Positions 17,222 through 26,792 of a stretch of 64,000 nucleotides of DNA are shown piece after piece (position 1 is the stretch's first letter; each line of letters begins with the position of its first letter). The notes below the pieces were generated by a model. It was not told the DNA's origin. It made no database searches and saw nothing but the letters and a program-made list of their open reading frames with translations. Origin of the DNA: Sphaerospermopsis kisseleviana NIES-73 (GTDB taxonomy: Bacteria > Cyanobacteriota > Cyanobacteriia > Cyanobacteriales > Nostocaceae); contig NZ_AP018314.1 in the NCBI RefSeq assembly GCF_002368075.1, positions 3,409,522 to 3,473,521 of the forward strand, given 5' to 3'. A program made the translations under genes and the position numbers.

Positions 17222-18154
17222 ATGCGTATTCTGGTTATTGGTGGGACTCGGTTTATCGGTGTCTACTTGACTCAACTGCTGGTAAAAGCTGGCCATGAGG
17301 TGGTTTTGTTTAATCGAGGTAATCATCCCGCACCTGATGGTGTAGGACAGATTATAGGCGATCGCACTGACCCAACTCAGTTAAAGGATAAGTTATCGCA
17401 GGAAAGTTTTGATGTCATTTTTGACAATAATGGTCGGGAACTGGCTGATACTCAACCCTTGGCGGAAATTTTTCATGGTAGGGTGAAGCATTTTGTTTAT
17501 ATGAGTTCGGCTGGGGTATATTTAAAGTCTGATCAAATGCCCCACATTGAAGGTGATGCTGTTGATCCGAAAAGTCGTCACAAGGGTAAGCATGAAACGG
17601 AAGCTTACTTACAACAGTTAGGCATTCCTTTTACTTCCATTCGTCCAACTTATATTTACGGACCTCAGAATTATAACCCTTTGGAAAGCTGGTTTTTTGA
17701 TAGAATTGTCCGCGATCGCCCGATTCCTATTCCTGGAAATGGGATGCACATTACCCAGTTAGGTCATGTTAAGGATCTAGCACAGGCGATGTTACAGGTG
17801 ATTGGTAATGAAAAAGCCATTGGTGAAATTTATAATGTGTCAGGCGATCGCTTTGTCACTTTTGATGGTTTAGCCCGTGCTTGTGCGATCGCTGCTGGTA
17901 AATCTGCCGCTGATCTTAAAATAGTACATTACGATCCCAAAAAGTTTGATTTTGGTAAACGTAAAGCTTTCCCCATGCGGGTACAACACTTTTTTGCATC
18001 GGTAAATAAAGCGATGACTGAATTAAATTGGCAACCAGAATATGATTTAATTTCTGGTTTACAAGATTCTTTAAACAATGATTATTTAGCCAGTGGACAA
18101 GATAAAACAGAAGTTGATTTTTCTGTAGATGATGAAATTTTGAAAGCTGTTTAA
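17222..18154 (+). CDS. CSP41-like NAD-dependent epimerase/dehydratase family protein
   Basis: The start is at ATG 17222 because MRILVIGGTRFIGVYLTQLL puts the Rossmann GGTRFIG motif at the N-terminus as in homologues; 35 extra upstream codons are repeat-derived. 310 residues. Later motifs are VYMSSAGVYLKSD, KHETEAYLQQLGIPFTSIRP, YIYGPQNYNPLESWFFDRIV and GHVKDLAQAMLQVIG. It resembles the plastid CSP41 RNA-binding proteins rather than sugar-modifying enzymes; the canonical Tyr-x3-Lys is replaced by KGKHE. In plants CSP41 proteins bind and stabilise plastid RNA; the same role here is inferred. Confidence 0.85.
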   Translation: MRILVIGGTRFIGVYLTQLLVKAGHEVVLFNRGNHPAPDGVGQIIGDRTDPTQLKDKLSQESFDVIFDNNGRELADTQPLAEIFHGRVKHFVYMSSAGVYLKSDQMPHIEGDAVDPKSRHKGKHETEAYLQQLGIPFTSIRPTYIYGPQNYNPLESWFFDRIVRDRPIPIPGNGMHITQLGHVKDLAQAMLQVIGNEKAIGEIYNVSGDRFVTFDGLARACAIAAGKSAADLKIVHYDPKKFDFGKRKAFPMRVQHFFASVNKAMTELNWQPEYDLISGLQDSLNNDYLASGQDKTEVDFSVDDEILKAV

Positions 18155-18156
18155 TT

Positions 18157-18245
<89 letters not shown>

Positions 18246-18305
18246 TAAAGAACATTCCTATTCTCTATTCCCTCTTAAATGTCACCTGTCACCTGTCACC
18301 TGTAA

Positions 18306-19031
18306 TTACAAATCATCAGGATTAATTCCCAATTCTCGTAACTTTGCCGCTAATTTATCACCCCGTTTTCTTTCCTTTTCCACAGGGGTAAGAACCCAGT
18401 TTCCCGTGCTATCATACCAGCGTAACCATAAACGTTCAATACCTTCAAAGCTGCCTTGCCAAAGTCCCAAACCTAACTCTATTCCTGGCATCCAAATTTT
18501 ACCAGAACTCACATCTATTTCTTCATAGCGATCTGCCACTAATTGAAATGCTTGTAATTTATCAGTGTATCTATCAAAAATAATATAATAAGGTACTCTG
18601 ACAATTCTTTCATACACTTCCCATTTTGTAGGCGGTTGGTTAACTTCTCTCAAAGTTCTGCCTAAATCTTCTTTCTCTGTTTTTGGTGATAATAATTCTA
18701 CCATGACAAGAGGAGCAATGATTTCTTGCCACATTACATAACTTAAACGTAATTCTCGTTGATCAAACAAACGAGAAACACCAACCACCGCAAACCAATC
18801 AGGTCTTTTATACCATAATGGATTACGAGTATCATAATAAAGATTTAAATCTGACGCTACAAATACCTGATCTGGGGGATAATTAGGAGGTAAAAAGGTA
18901 TCTGTTAACAGTCTCGGTTGTAAAAGATGAAATTCGTCAGGCAACCCTGAATACTCCACGTACTCACTAGGAAGATCATACATGGTAGGGAGGGTTTCTT
19001 GAGCAGGAATTGGTGGATCTGTTTGATACAT
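18306..19031 (-). CDS. Uma2 family endonuclease-like protein
   Basis: The start is at ATG 19031 (MYQTDPPIPAQETLPTMYDL). A longer frame from 19154 overlaps pgsA in another phase and its extra 41 residues are not family-like. 241 residues. The Uma2/DUF820 PD-(D/E)XK-like core shows DQVFVASDLNLYY, PDWFAVVGVSRLF, PLVMVELLSPKTEKEDLG and YERIVRVPYYIIFDRYTDKL. The end has a short charged helix (EKERKRGDKLAAKLRELGIN). These proteins are expanded in cyanobacteria; nuclease function has not been shown for most. Confidence 0.85.
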   Translation of the reverse strand: MYQTDPPIPAQETLPTMYDLPSEYVEYSGLPDEFHLLQPRLLTDTFLPPNYPPDQVFVASDLNLYYDTRNPLWYKRPDWFAVVGVSRLFDQRELRLSYVMWQEIIAPLVMVELLSPKTEKEDLGRTLREVNQPPTKWEVYERIVRVPYYIIFDRYTDKLQAFQLVADRYEEIDVSSGKIWMPGIELGLGLWQGSFEGIERLWLRWYDSTGNWVLTPVEKERKRGDKLAAKLRELGINPDDL

Positions 19032-19057
19032 ATTATTTATCCTTGATTTGTTCTTGT

Positions 19058-19570
19058 TTAGTGTTCTTTTTTTGCTGGTATTAGATAAATTATTCCCGAA
19101 ATTACTGTTAATATTATAGATACCCAAAAGGCAATCAAAGCCGGAATTTGCCAAGCTGCTGATAAAGGTGCTATGAGTAAAGCTATGGCGATAATTTGAC
19201 TGACTGTTTTTAATTTACCCCAAATATTCGCACCGCTGATAGTGGTTTGATTAACACGCCAACCTGCTATGGCTAATTCTCGTGCTAATATTATAAATAC
19301 TCCCCAAGCTGGGATTTTTCCTAGTTCTACTAATACTAATAATGGTGCTAGTACCAAGAGTTTATCTACTAATGGATCTAGAAATTTTCCTAAGTCTGTA
19401 ATTTGGTTCAGTTTTCTGGCTAAATATCCATCTAACCAGTCTGTTAATGCTGCTATTAAAAAGATGGTTAAACAGACCCATTTAGCTTGGGGTGTGGGAA
19501 TATATAAGCCATATAATAAAAATGGTATTCCTATGAGTCGGGAAAAGGTGATTGTGTTTGGTATGTTCAT
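19058..19570 (-). CDS. pgsA: CDP-diacylglycerol-glycerol-3-phosphate 3-phosphatidyltransferase
   Basis: PgsA makes phosphatidylglycerol phosphate in the cytoplasmic membrane; phosphatidylglycerol is essential for cyanobacterial photosystems. 170 residues. The start MNIPNTITFSRLIGIPFLLY is typical, and DWLDGYLARKLNQITDLGKF leading into LDPLVDK is the CDP-alcohol phosphotransferase motif with its four Asp residues. About five membrane helices are visible. It lies 26 bp upstream of the Uma2 gene, on the same strand. Confidence 0.95.
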   Translation of the reverse strand: MNIPNTITFSRLIGIPFLLYGLYIPTPQAKWVCLTIFLIAALTDWLDGYLARKLNQITDLGKFLDPLVDKLLVLAPLLVLVELGKIPAWGVFIILARELAIAGWRVNQTTISGANIWGKLKTVSQIIAIALLIAPLSAAWQIPALIAFWVSIILTVISGIIYLIPAKKEH

Positions 19571-19697
19571 GATTTTTAAAGTTTGTTATTTTCGGTTTTT
19601 TCGTTTTATTACAGGTTTTTTATGAACGAACCGCAAAGTACGCAAAGAACACAAAGAACACAAAGAGGTTTTATAATAAGTCGGGAATATTTTGTAT

Positions 19698-20264
19698 CTA
19701 TTTTAATTTTAAGCATTCAAATAATTCTCCTAATGTTAAATGTAAATCTTTCATTATTTCGGGAACTGGTAATATGTCTGTTTCATTTTCTAAATAAATT
19801 GGTTGTTGGTTTTGGGGATAAATTATGATATTATATTCTTCGGGAATAATTAACCAACCTAAGCTAGTACCATGATTTAAACAATGTAAAATATTTTTGG
19901 TGGGTTTGGCTATACTTTGTTCTGGAGAAAGAATTTCAATTGTCCAGTCTGGATGGGTATTAAAAGCATTTTCAATGTTACCTTTTTCATCTACGGGTAT
20001 TCTATCCCATGCAAATACCGCTATGTCAGGAACTATGGAACGTCCCCCAAATGTACATCTTAACTCTGGAAATGCTAAAGCAATTTTAGCATCTTCAACT
20101 ACATTGTTAATCGCATTAACTGTTTTCCCTTGTAATCTGCTATGTTTACCTTGTGGCATGGTTTTTTGAATTATTTCTCCGTTAATATATTCGCTTGCTG
20201 GTTTGGTTTCTGGTAGTTGTAAAAATTCTGCTAAAGTTAATTTACGAGTGGGTGTTGTTACCAT
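19698..20264 (-). CDS. Uma2 family endonuclease-like protein
   Basis: 188 residues: the N-terminus has KLTLAEFLQLPETKPASEYI and NGEIIQKTMPQGKHSRLQGK, the core has IVPDIAVFAWDRIP and PDWTIEILSPEQS, and the end has YNIIIYPQNQQPIYL. This is the standard Uma2/DUF820 arrangement with D and E of the PD-(D/E)XK-like site. It is not closely similar to the Uma2 gene at 18306, so it is not a local duplicate. The downstream 19620-19665 carries an ACGCAAAGAACACAAAGAAC repeat. Confidence 0.87.
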   Translation of the reverse strand: MVTTPTRKLTLAEFLQLPETKPASEYINGEIIQKTMPQGKHSRLQGKTVNAINNVVEDAKIALAFPELRCTFGGRSIVPDIAVFAWDRIPVDEKGNIENAFNTHPDWTIEILSPEQSIAKPTKNILHCLNHGTSLGWLIIPEEYNIIIYPQNQQPIYLENETDILPVPEIMKDLHLTLGELFECLKLK

Positions 20265-20379
20265 AATATTTTTACCTTTTAGTATTTAACCCAAGTTTAT
20301 CCTAAAAAAGATTGCTAAATTAGGCTTTTAGCATCCTCACGTGGGATGATCTGTATTTTCAGATAACCTACGACACACT

Positions 20380-21786
20380 ATGACTAACAATACAGATTTT
20401 CGCATTGAACGGGACTCGATGGGCGATCGCCAAATACCCAACAACGTCTATTATGGTATTCAAACCCAACGCGCTGTTGAAAATTTTCCCATCAGTGGTT
20501 TAAAACCTCTACACACCTACGTCAACGCAGGTTTATATATCAAAAAAGCTACCGCTATCGTCAATGGTGAATTAAATTGTATTCCCGCAGATATTAGCAA
20601 AGCTATCATTCAAGCAGTTGATGAAATTTTAGCCGGTAAACTCCGTGATCAGTTCGTAGTTGATGTTTACCAAGCAGGTGCAGGAACATCTCACCACATG
20701 AACATTAACGAAGTTCTCGCAAACCGCGCTTTAGAAATTTTGGGAGATGAAAAGGGTAATTATAAACGAGTTAGTCCTAATGATCATGTTAACTATGGTC
20801 AGTCTACCAACGATGTCATCCCTACCGCTATCCGCATCGGTGGTTTATTAGCACTTTCCCAAACTCTACACCCTGCTTTGGAAATAGCAATTTCTACCTT
20901 AGAAGCAAAAGCGGTGGAATTTCACGATATCGTTAAATCAGGAAGAACTCATTTACAGGATGCAGTACCCGTGCGTTTGGGTGAAAACTTCCGCGCTTGG
21001 GCGCACATTCTCAGCGAACATCAAAACCGATTATACACCGCTTCCGGTGATTTGATGGTTTTGGGTTTAGGTGGAAGTGCTGCGGGTACAGGAATGAATA
21101 CCCATCCTGAATACCGGAAACGGGTAGTAGAGACACTTTCCCAACTATTAGAAATACCTTTAGAACCAGCACCCCATTTAATGGCCGCGATGCAAAGTAT
21201 GGGTGCGTTTGTGAATGTTTCCGGTGCTGTGCGAAATTTAGCTCAGGATCTAGTTAAAATCTCCCATGACCTGCGTTTGATGGACTCTGGACCCAAAACC
21301 GGGTTTAAGGAAATTCAACTACCCCCAGTGCAACCAGGTTCTTCCATTATGCCAGGTAAGTATAATCCCGTAATGGCAGAGATGACATCAATGGTATGTT
21401 TTCAGGTGATGGGTTATGATCAGGCGATCGCTCTTGGATCACAAGCAGGACAATTAGAATTAAATGTGATGATGCCTCTTATTGCCTATAATTTAATTCA
21501 CAGCATTGAAATTTTAGGTAATACAATTGCGGCTTTAACTAACAGTTGTATTCAAGGAATTACTGCCAACAAAGAAAGATGTTTAGGTTATGCTGAGGGT
21601 AGTTTGGCTTTAGTTACTGCTTTAAATACTCACATCGGTTATCTTAATGCTGCTGCTGTCGCTAAGGAGTCTTTGGAAACAGGAAAGTCTCTCCGTCAAA
21701 TAGTTTTAGAAAAGGGTTTAATGACTGAGGAAGAATTAGCTGCTGTTTTAGATTTGGAACAAATGAGTGCGATTATACCTTTATAA
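20380..21786 (+). CDS. Aspartase/fumarase superfamily lyase, probably aspartate ammonia-lyase
   Basis: The 468-residue protein starts with RIERDSMGDRQIPNNVYYGI and QTQRAVENFPISGL. It has AGAGTSHHMNINEVLANRAL, HVNYGQSTNDVIPTA, SGRTHLQDAVPVRLG and the superfamily signature GSSIMPGKYNPVMAEM with the catalytic Ser loop. Aspartase releases ammonia from aspartate to give fumarate; class II fumarase hydrates fumarate. The signature and length favour aspartase (AspA) over FumC, but motif reading alone does not exclude fumarase. It is monocistronic, followed by a nested palindrome. Confidence 0.8.
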   Translation: MTNNTDFRIERDSMGDRQIPNNVYYGIQTQRAVENFPISGLKPLHTYVNAGLYIKKATAIVNGELNCIPADISKAIIQAVDEILAGKLRDQFVVDVYQAGAGTSHHMNINEVLANRALEILGDEKGNYKRVSPNDHVNYGQSTNDVIPTAIRIGGLLALSQTLHPALEIAISTLEAKAVEFHDIVKSGRTHLQDAVPVRLGENFRAWAHILSEHQNRLYTASGDLMVLGLGGSAAGTGMNTHPEYRKRVVETLSQLLEIPLEPAPHLMAAMQSMGAFVNVSGAVRNLAQDLVKISHDLRLMDSGPKTGFKEIQLPPVQPGSSIMPGKYNPVMAEMTSMVCFQVMGYDQAIALGSQAGQLELNVMMPLIAYNLIHSIEILGNTIAALTNSCIQGITANKERCLGYAEGSLALVTALNTHIGYLNAAAVAKESLETGKSLRQIVLEKGLMTEEELAAVLDLEQMSAIIPL

Positions 21787-21788
21787 CC

Positions 21789-21858
21789 AGGTTGGGTTTA
21801 CCGTGTGGAAACCCAACAAACCCTTGTAAATGTTGGGTTTCGTTCCTCAACCCAACCT
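21789..21858. repeat. Nested palindrome (AGGTTGGGTT / GGAAACCCAACA)
   Basis: Outer arms AGGTTGGGTT (21789-21798) and AACCCAACCT (21849-21858) enclose inner arms GAAACCCAACA and TGTTGGGTTTC. It lies between two convergent genes and may act as a bidirectional terminator, though no strong T-run follows. Confidence 0.75.
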
Positions 21859-21979
21859 ACGTTATTTCGTTGTTTTGGGCTTAACCGAAAAGTATTGGGT
21901 AGGGGTTTAGCAGTGCTAAACCCCCATATAAGTTGAAGTTTATCATCATTTGTGGGAATCATTTGATATACTCAGCTAC

Positions 21980-23626
21980 CTACTGACCCGCCATCATTTC
22001 CAGAACTTGAGGAGGAAGTTCTCGGACTATGCGAAATGGGAAAAGACGAGTTGAGGCGATTTGAGCATATTCAGACGTGAGGAAAGGCGCATATTGACTA
22101 GCTTCAGGGGTTAATTGTGCAGCCATGGCGAGGGTAATAGCACAGAGAAATTTACGCACATCTTTAGCCTGTTCACCAGTAATTTCTCGGCTCAAGATGG
22201 GAGTATCGGGAATGTAACTTTGATCTACGGTAAAATCAGGGTCTTTGACACTTAAATGACTAGCCCCAATTACACCTACTAACCATTTTGGGGAACGAAT
22301 TTTAGCAAAACTCAGGACTTGTTCTGTTAAGGCGGGGGTGGTTTTATCTGCGGAACTGGCGAAAACTAATGTGGGGATTTGTATTTTGGCTAAACCACTA
22401 TCACCAAACATCAGAGATGATATGGGATTAAGAGCGATCGCCTGTTTCACCCTCCCATCTCGCAATTGATAGGTTTTTTCTGGTAATTCTTGGGCTACAC
22501 ATTGCACCACCTCACCTAAACTCCCTTGGACCAAGTTCCGCTGACACTTTTGTTTGAGGTGATCAATTTGTAACTCACCTCCTGCTAATGCCAAAGCAGT
22601 ACCACCTCCAAAGGAATGACCCACAACCATGACATTATTAGTGGCCAGCTTACCTTGTAAGGGATTATTAGGTGATTGATTGAGCTTTTCCAATTCATCC
22701 AGGATAAAACTAATATCACGGGGGCGGTCTAAAAATTCTTGGGGTTCAACCAGTCGTTTTTTACCTTGGTAAGCTGCATTGCTACTAGCTTCATTACTTC
22801 CAGGATGTTCTGGGGCTGCAACTACATATCCATGGGAAGCCAAATGTTTTGCTAAATAACGCAAGTCAGTACCCACTGAACCCAAACCATGAGAAAAAAC
22901 AATTAGGGGTTTATTGACCGTTGCCGTAGTTGAAAAGTAAATGTCTACGGGAATTTGTCGTTGTCGCTTTTGGTCGTTGTAACTTAAGCTAAGTGTTTGT
23001 ACTTCTGCTTTTCCTGCTTCCGCAGGGTCCAAGGCAGAATTAAATTTCACTTCTGTGGGGTTAAGCAAAGGAGCGATCGCCAACATAAACTGCTGGGTGC
23101 GGAAAAAGGCACTATTCAAATTCCGCAGTACATTAATCGCCTGGGGCAAATTAATTTGTAAGTGCTTACTAGGATACGCCTCAATAAAACTGAGGACAGA
23201 TAAGCCTTGTGGGGAATTAGCCCCTAAAATTAATCCCGCCTTTATGGCCTTTACCCCGGCTTGATCCTTACGACTAATAGCCGTAGAGATATCACTGAGA
23301 ATAGTCGTACCAATTTGTGTATTGATTAATCTATCTAAAGTTACAACATTGATGGGGATTGTGTTTTTCAATCCTCCCAGTAAAAACTGGCGTTGCTCCT
23401 CGGTCATTCTTTTGGTGTAAAGTTCTAAACTATCTGGTAATTTGCCAGTTTCCACAGCTTTTTTCAACTCTGCTAAGGATACAGATTCTTTTAGAGGACC
23501 ATAGCGGATAATTACTGTATCTGCGGCCATTGCAGAGGTGTTAACTTCACAAAACGGTGTTACAGCAATAACACAAAATGCACCTGCAAATATTTTCAAC
23601 TTCTGCCAGCTTTTCTTTGTAAACAT
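21980..23626 (-). CDS. DUF1400 alpha/beta hydrolase, exported
   Basis: The start is placed at ATG 23626 (MFTKKSWQKLKIFAGAFCVI), with a GGAG site about 11 nt upstream; a TTG at 23659 is the alternative. A signal peptide ends near SAMAAD. The DUF1400 domain (VIIRYGPLKESVSLAELKKA) covers the next 130 residues. The alpha/beta hydrolase domain then shows IVFSHGLGSVGTDLRYLAKH (oxyanion region) and VMVVGHSFGGGTALALAGGE with nucleophile Ser. FASSADKTTP and GASHLSV fit the acid and His. This layout is typical of secreted cyanobacterial hydrolases of unknown substrate. Confidence 0.87.
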   Translation of the reverse strand: MFTKKSWQKLKIFAGAFCVIAVTPFCEVNTSAMAADTVIIRYGPLKESVSLAELKKAVETGKLPDSLELYTKRMTEEQRQFLLGGLKNTIPINVVTLDRLINTQIGTTILSDISTAISRKDQAGVKAIKAGLILGANSPQGLSVLSFIEAYPSKHLQINLPQAINVLRNLNSAFFRTQQFMLAIAPLLNPTEVKFNSALDPAEAGKAEVQTLSLSYNDQKRQRQIPVDIYFSTTATVNKPLIVFSHGLGSVGTDLRYLAKHLASHGYVVAAPEHPGSNEASSNAAYQGKKRLVEPQEFLDRPRDISFILDELEKLNQSPNNPLQGKLATNNVMVVGHSFGGGTALALAGGELQIDHLKQKCQRNLVQGSLGEVVQCVAQELPEKTYQLRDGRVKQAIALNPISSLMFGDSGLAKIQIPTLVFASSADKTTPALTEQVLSFAKIRSPKWLVGVIGASHLSVKDPDFTVDQSYIPDTPILSREITGEQAKDVRKFLCAITLAMAAQLTPEASQYAPFLTSEYAQIASTRLFPFRIVRELPPQVLEMMAGQ

Positions 23627-23892
23627 CTTGGTATAGGACTCCGTTTTAATTATTGTCAAAGATAGTTAACTTATCTGATTCATTTACGCTGAACATTTGG
23701 AGAGCATTGATTGACAAAGCTCGAACTCTAACGATAGCAATACCATCATTACTGACGGTAAAGGCGGAATCTCTCAAAGTACCAATATCAGTAATTATAG
23801 TTCACATAGTGTTATATATTGTTTCCCTCTTACCTGAATTTTAGCTAAAAATAGTCTATATTGTGATATATTAACGCAATTATTAATGAATT

Positions 23893-24864
23893 ATGCAGAC
23901 ACCAAAACCAGCCGTTAGTTTAATTCGGGCTAAATCTTACGAACAAGATGCTTTAAGAGAATCCTTAACCACGCTATTAGAACCTTTGGGGGGAATAGCA
24001 GCTTTTGTGAAAAGGGGCGATCGCGTACTTTTAAAACCTAATTTACTCACCGGTTCTCGTCCTACTAAAGAATGTACCACACGCCCAGAATTAGTCCGCG
24101 CTGTGGCTGAAATGGTGATGGAAGTGGGAGGTAAACCATTTTTGGGAGATAGTCCCGCTTTTGGTAGTGCTAAAGGTGTCGCTACAGCTAATGGTTTATT
24201 ACCAATTTTAGAAGAGTTGAATATTCCTATTGTGGAATTTCACGGTAAACGTTATCAAACTGTGAATGATGATTTTAATCATCTGCTATTATCAAAAGAA
24301 GCCATGGAAGCAGATGTTATTATTAACTTACCCAAAGTTAAATCTCATATGCAATTAACTGTAACTTTGGGTGTGAAAAATCTCTTTGGTTGTGTGCCTG
24401 GAAAAATGAAAGCTTGGTGGCATTTTGAGGCGGGAAAAGATACCACAAGGTTTGGAGAAATGTTGGTAGAAACTGCTAGGGCAATTAACCCCAATTTAAC
24501 AATTTTAGATGGTATTGTTGGTCATGAAGGTAATGGTCCTAGTGGTGGTGAACCTCGTGATTTAGGTGTTTTAGCAGCATCGGATAATGTGTTTGCTTTA
24601 GATCGGGCAATGTTAGAAATTCTCAAGGTTGCTCCTTTACAAGTTCCCACTATCGCAGCTTCTCAAAGATTGGGTATTTGTCCAGAATTAAGTGAAATTG
24701 ATTTTCCTAATTTAACTCCTGAACTTTTGCAAATAGAAGATTGGCGTTTACCTGATAACTTAATGCCAATTGATTTTGCTATGCCTCGTGTAATTAAATC
24801 CACTTTTAGGCATCTTTATATCCGGTTTATTAAAGAACCAATGGATGCTTATGCTAAAGGCTAA
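23893..24864 (+). CDS. DUF362 domain protein
   Basis: The 323-residue protein matches DUF362: RGDRVLLKPNLLTGSRPTKE, TRPELVRAVAEMVMEVGGKP, GDSPAFGSAKGVA, VIINLPKVKSHMQLTVTLGV and KNLFGCVPGKMKAWWH, then LTILDGIVGHEGNGPSGGEP. The family occurs alone or fused to 4Fe-4S ferredoxin domains; this copy lacks the Cys-rich part. Function is not established. The gene is monocistronic, followed by a large repeat. Confidence 0.88.
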   Translation: MQTPKPAVSLIRAKSYEQDALRESLTTLLEPLGGIAAFVKRGDRVLLKPNLLTGSRPTKECTTRPELVRAVAEMVMEVGGKPFLGDSPAFGSAKGVATANGLLPILEELNIPIVEFHGKRYQTVNDDFNHLLLSKEAMEADVIINLPKVKSHMQLTVTLGVKNLFGCVPGKMKAWWHFEAGKDTTRFGEMLVETARAINPNLTILDGIVGHEGNGPSGGEPRDLGVLAASDNVFALDRAMLEILKVAPLQVPTIAASQRLGICPELSEIDFPNLTPELLQIEDWRLPDNLMPIDFAMPRVIKSTFRHLYIRFIKEPMDAYAKG

Positions 24865-24894
24865 AAGCTCAAACATATCCTAAATTTTCTCGCT

Positions 24895-25033
24895 TCTCGT
24901 TCCCATACTCTGTATGGGAATGAATTTTCAAAGGCTCTGCCTTTGGTAAAATCAGAGGCCGAGCCTCTATATTGCATTCCCAGTCTGAGACTGGGAACGA
25001 GAAAATCTAAAATCTAAAATCTAAAATCTAAAA
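24895..25033. repeat. Composite palindromic repeat plus AATCTAA heptamers
   Basis: The ends TTCTCGTTCCCA and TGGGAACGAGAA form an outer stem (24895-25002). Inside are four small hairpins: CCCATACTCTGTATGGG, CAAAGGCTCTGCCTTTGG, AGAGGCCGAGCCTCT and CCCAGTCTGAGACTGGG. It is followed by about four TCTAAAA heptamers up to 25033. Similar CCCAGTC/GACTGGG units lie at 12048-12085. Confidence 0.8.
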
Positions 25034-25327
25034 TTGCTGTAAATGCACAATAAAATTAATAATTCTGTGACTACGATCACTAAATCAAGTGATTTTGATG
25101 TAGTTAAACGAATTTCCGGAAAATATTAATTACTCCATGAAGAAGCAGATATTTGATATTTCATTTGTAACAAAAATGCCATGTATAAAAAGCTCCTATG
25201 CCATTTTTGCAACAGGATAAGTTTCTTTAAAGTTAGCAGCTTGACTTGAGAAAAATAGCTAAAATAGAAATGAAACTCTCTGAAAAAGAGTATAACTACA
25301 AGTGATAGGAACAAAAAAATTTTTTGT
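25034..25327. other. Intergenic region without recognisable gene
   Basis: AT-rich sequence with no supported frame on either strand; a 104-codon frame on the minus strand overlaps the small membrane protein gene and looks non-coding. It likely contains the promoter of the gene at 25328. Confidence 0.45.
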
Positions 25328-25519
25328 ATGAATTCAAATAGCCAGTCTGCCAAACCTCCCGACACATATTCCCAACGTGTGGCAGACATTGTGGGAACGG
25401 CGATCGCACTCGTGACCCTGACCCTACCTGTATTTATCATTTCCCACTATTCTTCACCTATTGTTCCCAATCATCATCCGTCAACCCTGACATACGATTT
25501 AGCCAGAAGCAATAAATAA
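25328..25519 (+). CDS. Small single-helix membrane protein
   Basis: 63 residues: a polar N-terminus (MNSNSQSAKPPDTYSQRVAD), one hydrophobic helix (IVGTAIALVTLTLPVFIIS) and a short polar tail. The pattern resembles short cyanobacterial membrane proteins of unknown role. Composition and the presence of a HIP1-type site (GGCGATCGCA) inside the helix-coding part fit a real gene. A hairpin with T-rich tail (25578-25610) follows. Confidence 0.6.
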   Translation: MNSNSQSAKPPDTYSQRVADIVGTAIALVTLTLPVFIISHYSSPIVPNHHPSTLTYDLARSNK

Positions 25520-25577
25520 CTGTTTCTACATCCAGTTTAGTTGTGCTGTAGCAATTTTAATTTAACCATACATTAGC

Positions 25578-25617
25578 AGATCCCTGATTTCTCCCAGAAG
25601 TCGGGGATCTGTATTTT
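25578..25617 (+). terminator. Hairpin with T-run, AGATCCCCGACTTCT family
   Basis: AGATCCCTGATTTCT (25578-25592) pairs with AGAAGTCGGGGATCT (25596-25610), leaving a 3-nt loop, and GTATTTTTT follows. It probably ends transcription of the small membrane protein gene before ppa. Confidence 0.75.
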
Positions 25618-25721
25618 TTGCCTAAAGCCTTGGGAACAGATGCACAATTGTCCTAAAATCTAACACGGGGAGCCAAACTGCGTGCTACCTGGATTCTCAC
25701 TATAAGCGAAGGAGTTTTGTT

Positions 25722-26234
25722 GTGGATTTATCTCTTATTCCTGCCCAACCTAAACCGGGTGTGATTAATGTTTTGATTGAAATAGCAGGTGGGAGTAAAA
25801 ATAAATACGAATTTGACAAGGATTTAAACGCTTTTGCCCTAGACCGGGTGCTTTATTCTTCGGTAAAATACCCTTATGACTATGGCTTTATACCCAACAC
25901 CTTAGCTGATGATGGTGATCCTCTGGATGGGATGGTCATAATGGATGAACCAACTTTTCCAGGTTGTATAATTCCTGCAAGACCAATTGGTTTTTTGGAA
26001 ATGATTGATGGTGGCGATCGCGATGAAAAAATTCTTTGTGTTCCTGCCAAAGATCCACGTTATGCCAATGTAAACTCCCTCAAAGACATCCATCCCCACC
26101 GTTTAGAAGAAATTGCTGAATTTTTCCGTTCTTACAAAAATTTGGAGAAAAAGGTAACAGAAATTCTCGGTTGGCAGGATGTAGACAGGGTTGCACCCTT
26201 AGTCGAAAAGTGCATCGCTGCTGCTAAAAAATAA
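25722..26234 (+). CDS. ppa: Inorganic pyrophosphatase
   Basis: This soluble family I enzyme hydrolyses pyrophosphate and so drives biosynthetic reactions. The start is GTG at 25722, supported by AAGGAG about 10 nt upstream. 170 residues. [40 protein letters not shown] (metal-binding Asp cluster) and the [20 protein letters not shown] segment are all typical. Downstream lie GGTAATG heptamers, then panD. Confidence 0.96.
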   Translation: MDLSLIPAQPKPGVINVLIEIAGGSKNKYEFDKDLNAFALDRVLYSSVKYPYDYGFIPNTLADDGDPLDGMVIMDEPTFPGCIIPARPIGFLEMIDGGDRDEKILCVPAKDPRYANVNSLKDIHPHRLEEIAEFFRSYKNLEKKVTEILGWQDVDRVAPLVEKCIAAAKK

Positions 26235-26235
26235 T

Positions 26236-26340
26236 AAATGATGGTTAATGGGTAATGGGTAATGGGTAATAGGTAATGGGTAATGGGTAATAAATTCATT
26301 CTTCCCAATCACCAATTACCAATCACCCATTACCAACCAC
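26236..26340. repeat. STRR: TAATGGG heptamers and their inverted copy
   Basis: About eight TAATGGG-type units (26245-26290) are followed by CCAATTACCAATCACCC-type sequence in the opposite sense, so the region could fold back on itself between ppa and panD. Confidence 0.75.
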
Positions 26341-26397
26341 AAACCTGTTTAATAGAATAAAACTACTCCCGGTTGTTGCGGAACAACCCAAAACGAA

Positions 26398-26781
26398 ATG
26401 CAGCGCACTCTCCTTTTGGCTAAAATTCATAACTGTACCCTCACAGGGGCAAATATTAACTATGTGGGTAGTATCAGTATTGATCAAGTTCTTTTAGATA
26501 AAGCTGGTATTTTACCCTATGAACAAGTACAAGTAGTGAATAATGCTAATGGCAAGCGTTTTATTACTTATGCAATTTCGGCTCCAGCTAACTCAGGAAT
26601 CATTGAGTTAAATGGAGCGGCCGCAAGGCTAGGCATTATAGGCGATCGCTTGATTATAATGGCTTACGGGCAGTTTACACTAGAGGAGTTAAAACATTAC
26701 TCTCCTACGGTTGTCATTGTGGACGAAAAAAACCGGATGTTAGAAGTAAGAAACTACGATGATCTGCTCAGTAAGCTCTAA
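26398..26781 (+). CDS. panD: Aspartate 1-decarboxylase
   Basis: PanD decarboxylates aspartate to beta-alanine for pantothenate and CoA. The proenzyme cleaves itself at the Gly-Ser in YVGSISID (Ser at about residue 26) to form the pyruvoyl group. 127 residues, typical. [10 protein letters not shown] and [20 protein letters not shown] match the family. The next gene, an MBL-fold protein, starts 11 bp after its stop, so the two are probably one transcript. Confidence 0.96.
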   Translation: MQRTLLLAKIHNCTLTGANINYVGSISIDQVLLDKAGILPYEQVQVVNNANGKRFITYAISAPANSGIIELNGAAARLGIIGDRLIIMAYGQFTLEELKHYSPTVVIVDEKNRMLEVRNYDDLLSKL

Positions 26782-26792
26782 GTTCAAGGAAA

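Noticed and set aside
23653-23844. 63-codon frame on the plus strand before the DUF362 gene, and a haemagglutinin-like reading on the opposite strand
   Set aside because: The plus frame has no family resemblance. The minus reading (TDIGTLRDSAFTVSNDGIAI) faintly resembles beta-helix repeats but has no start and is too short to call.
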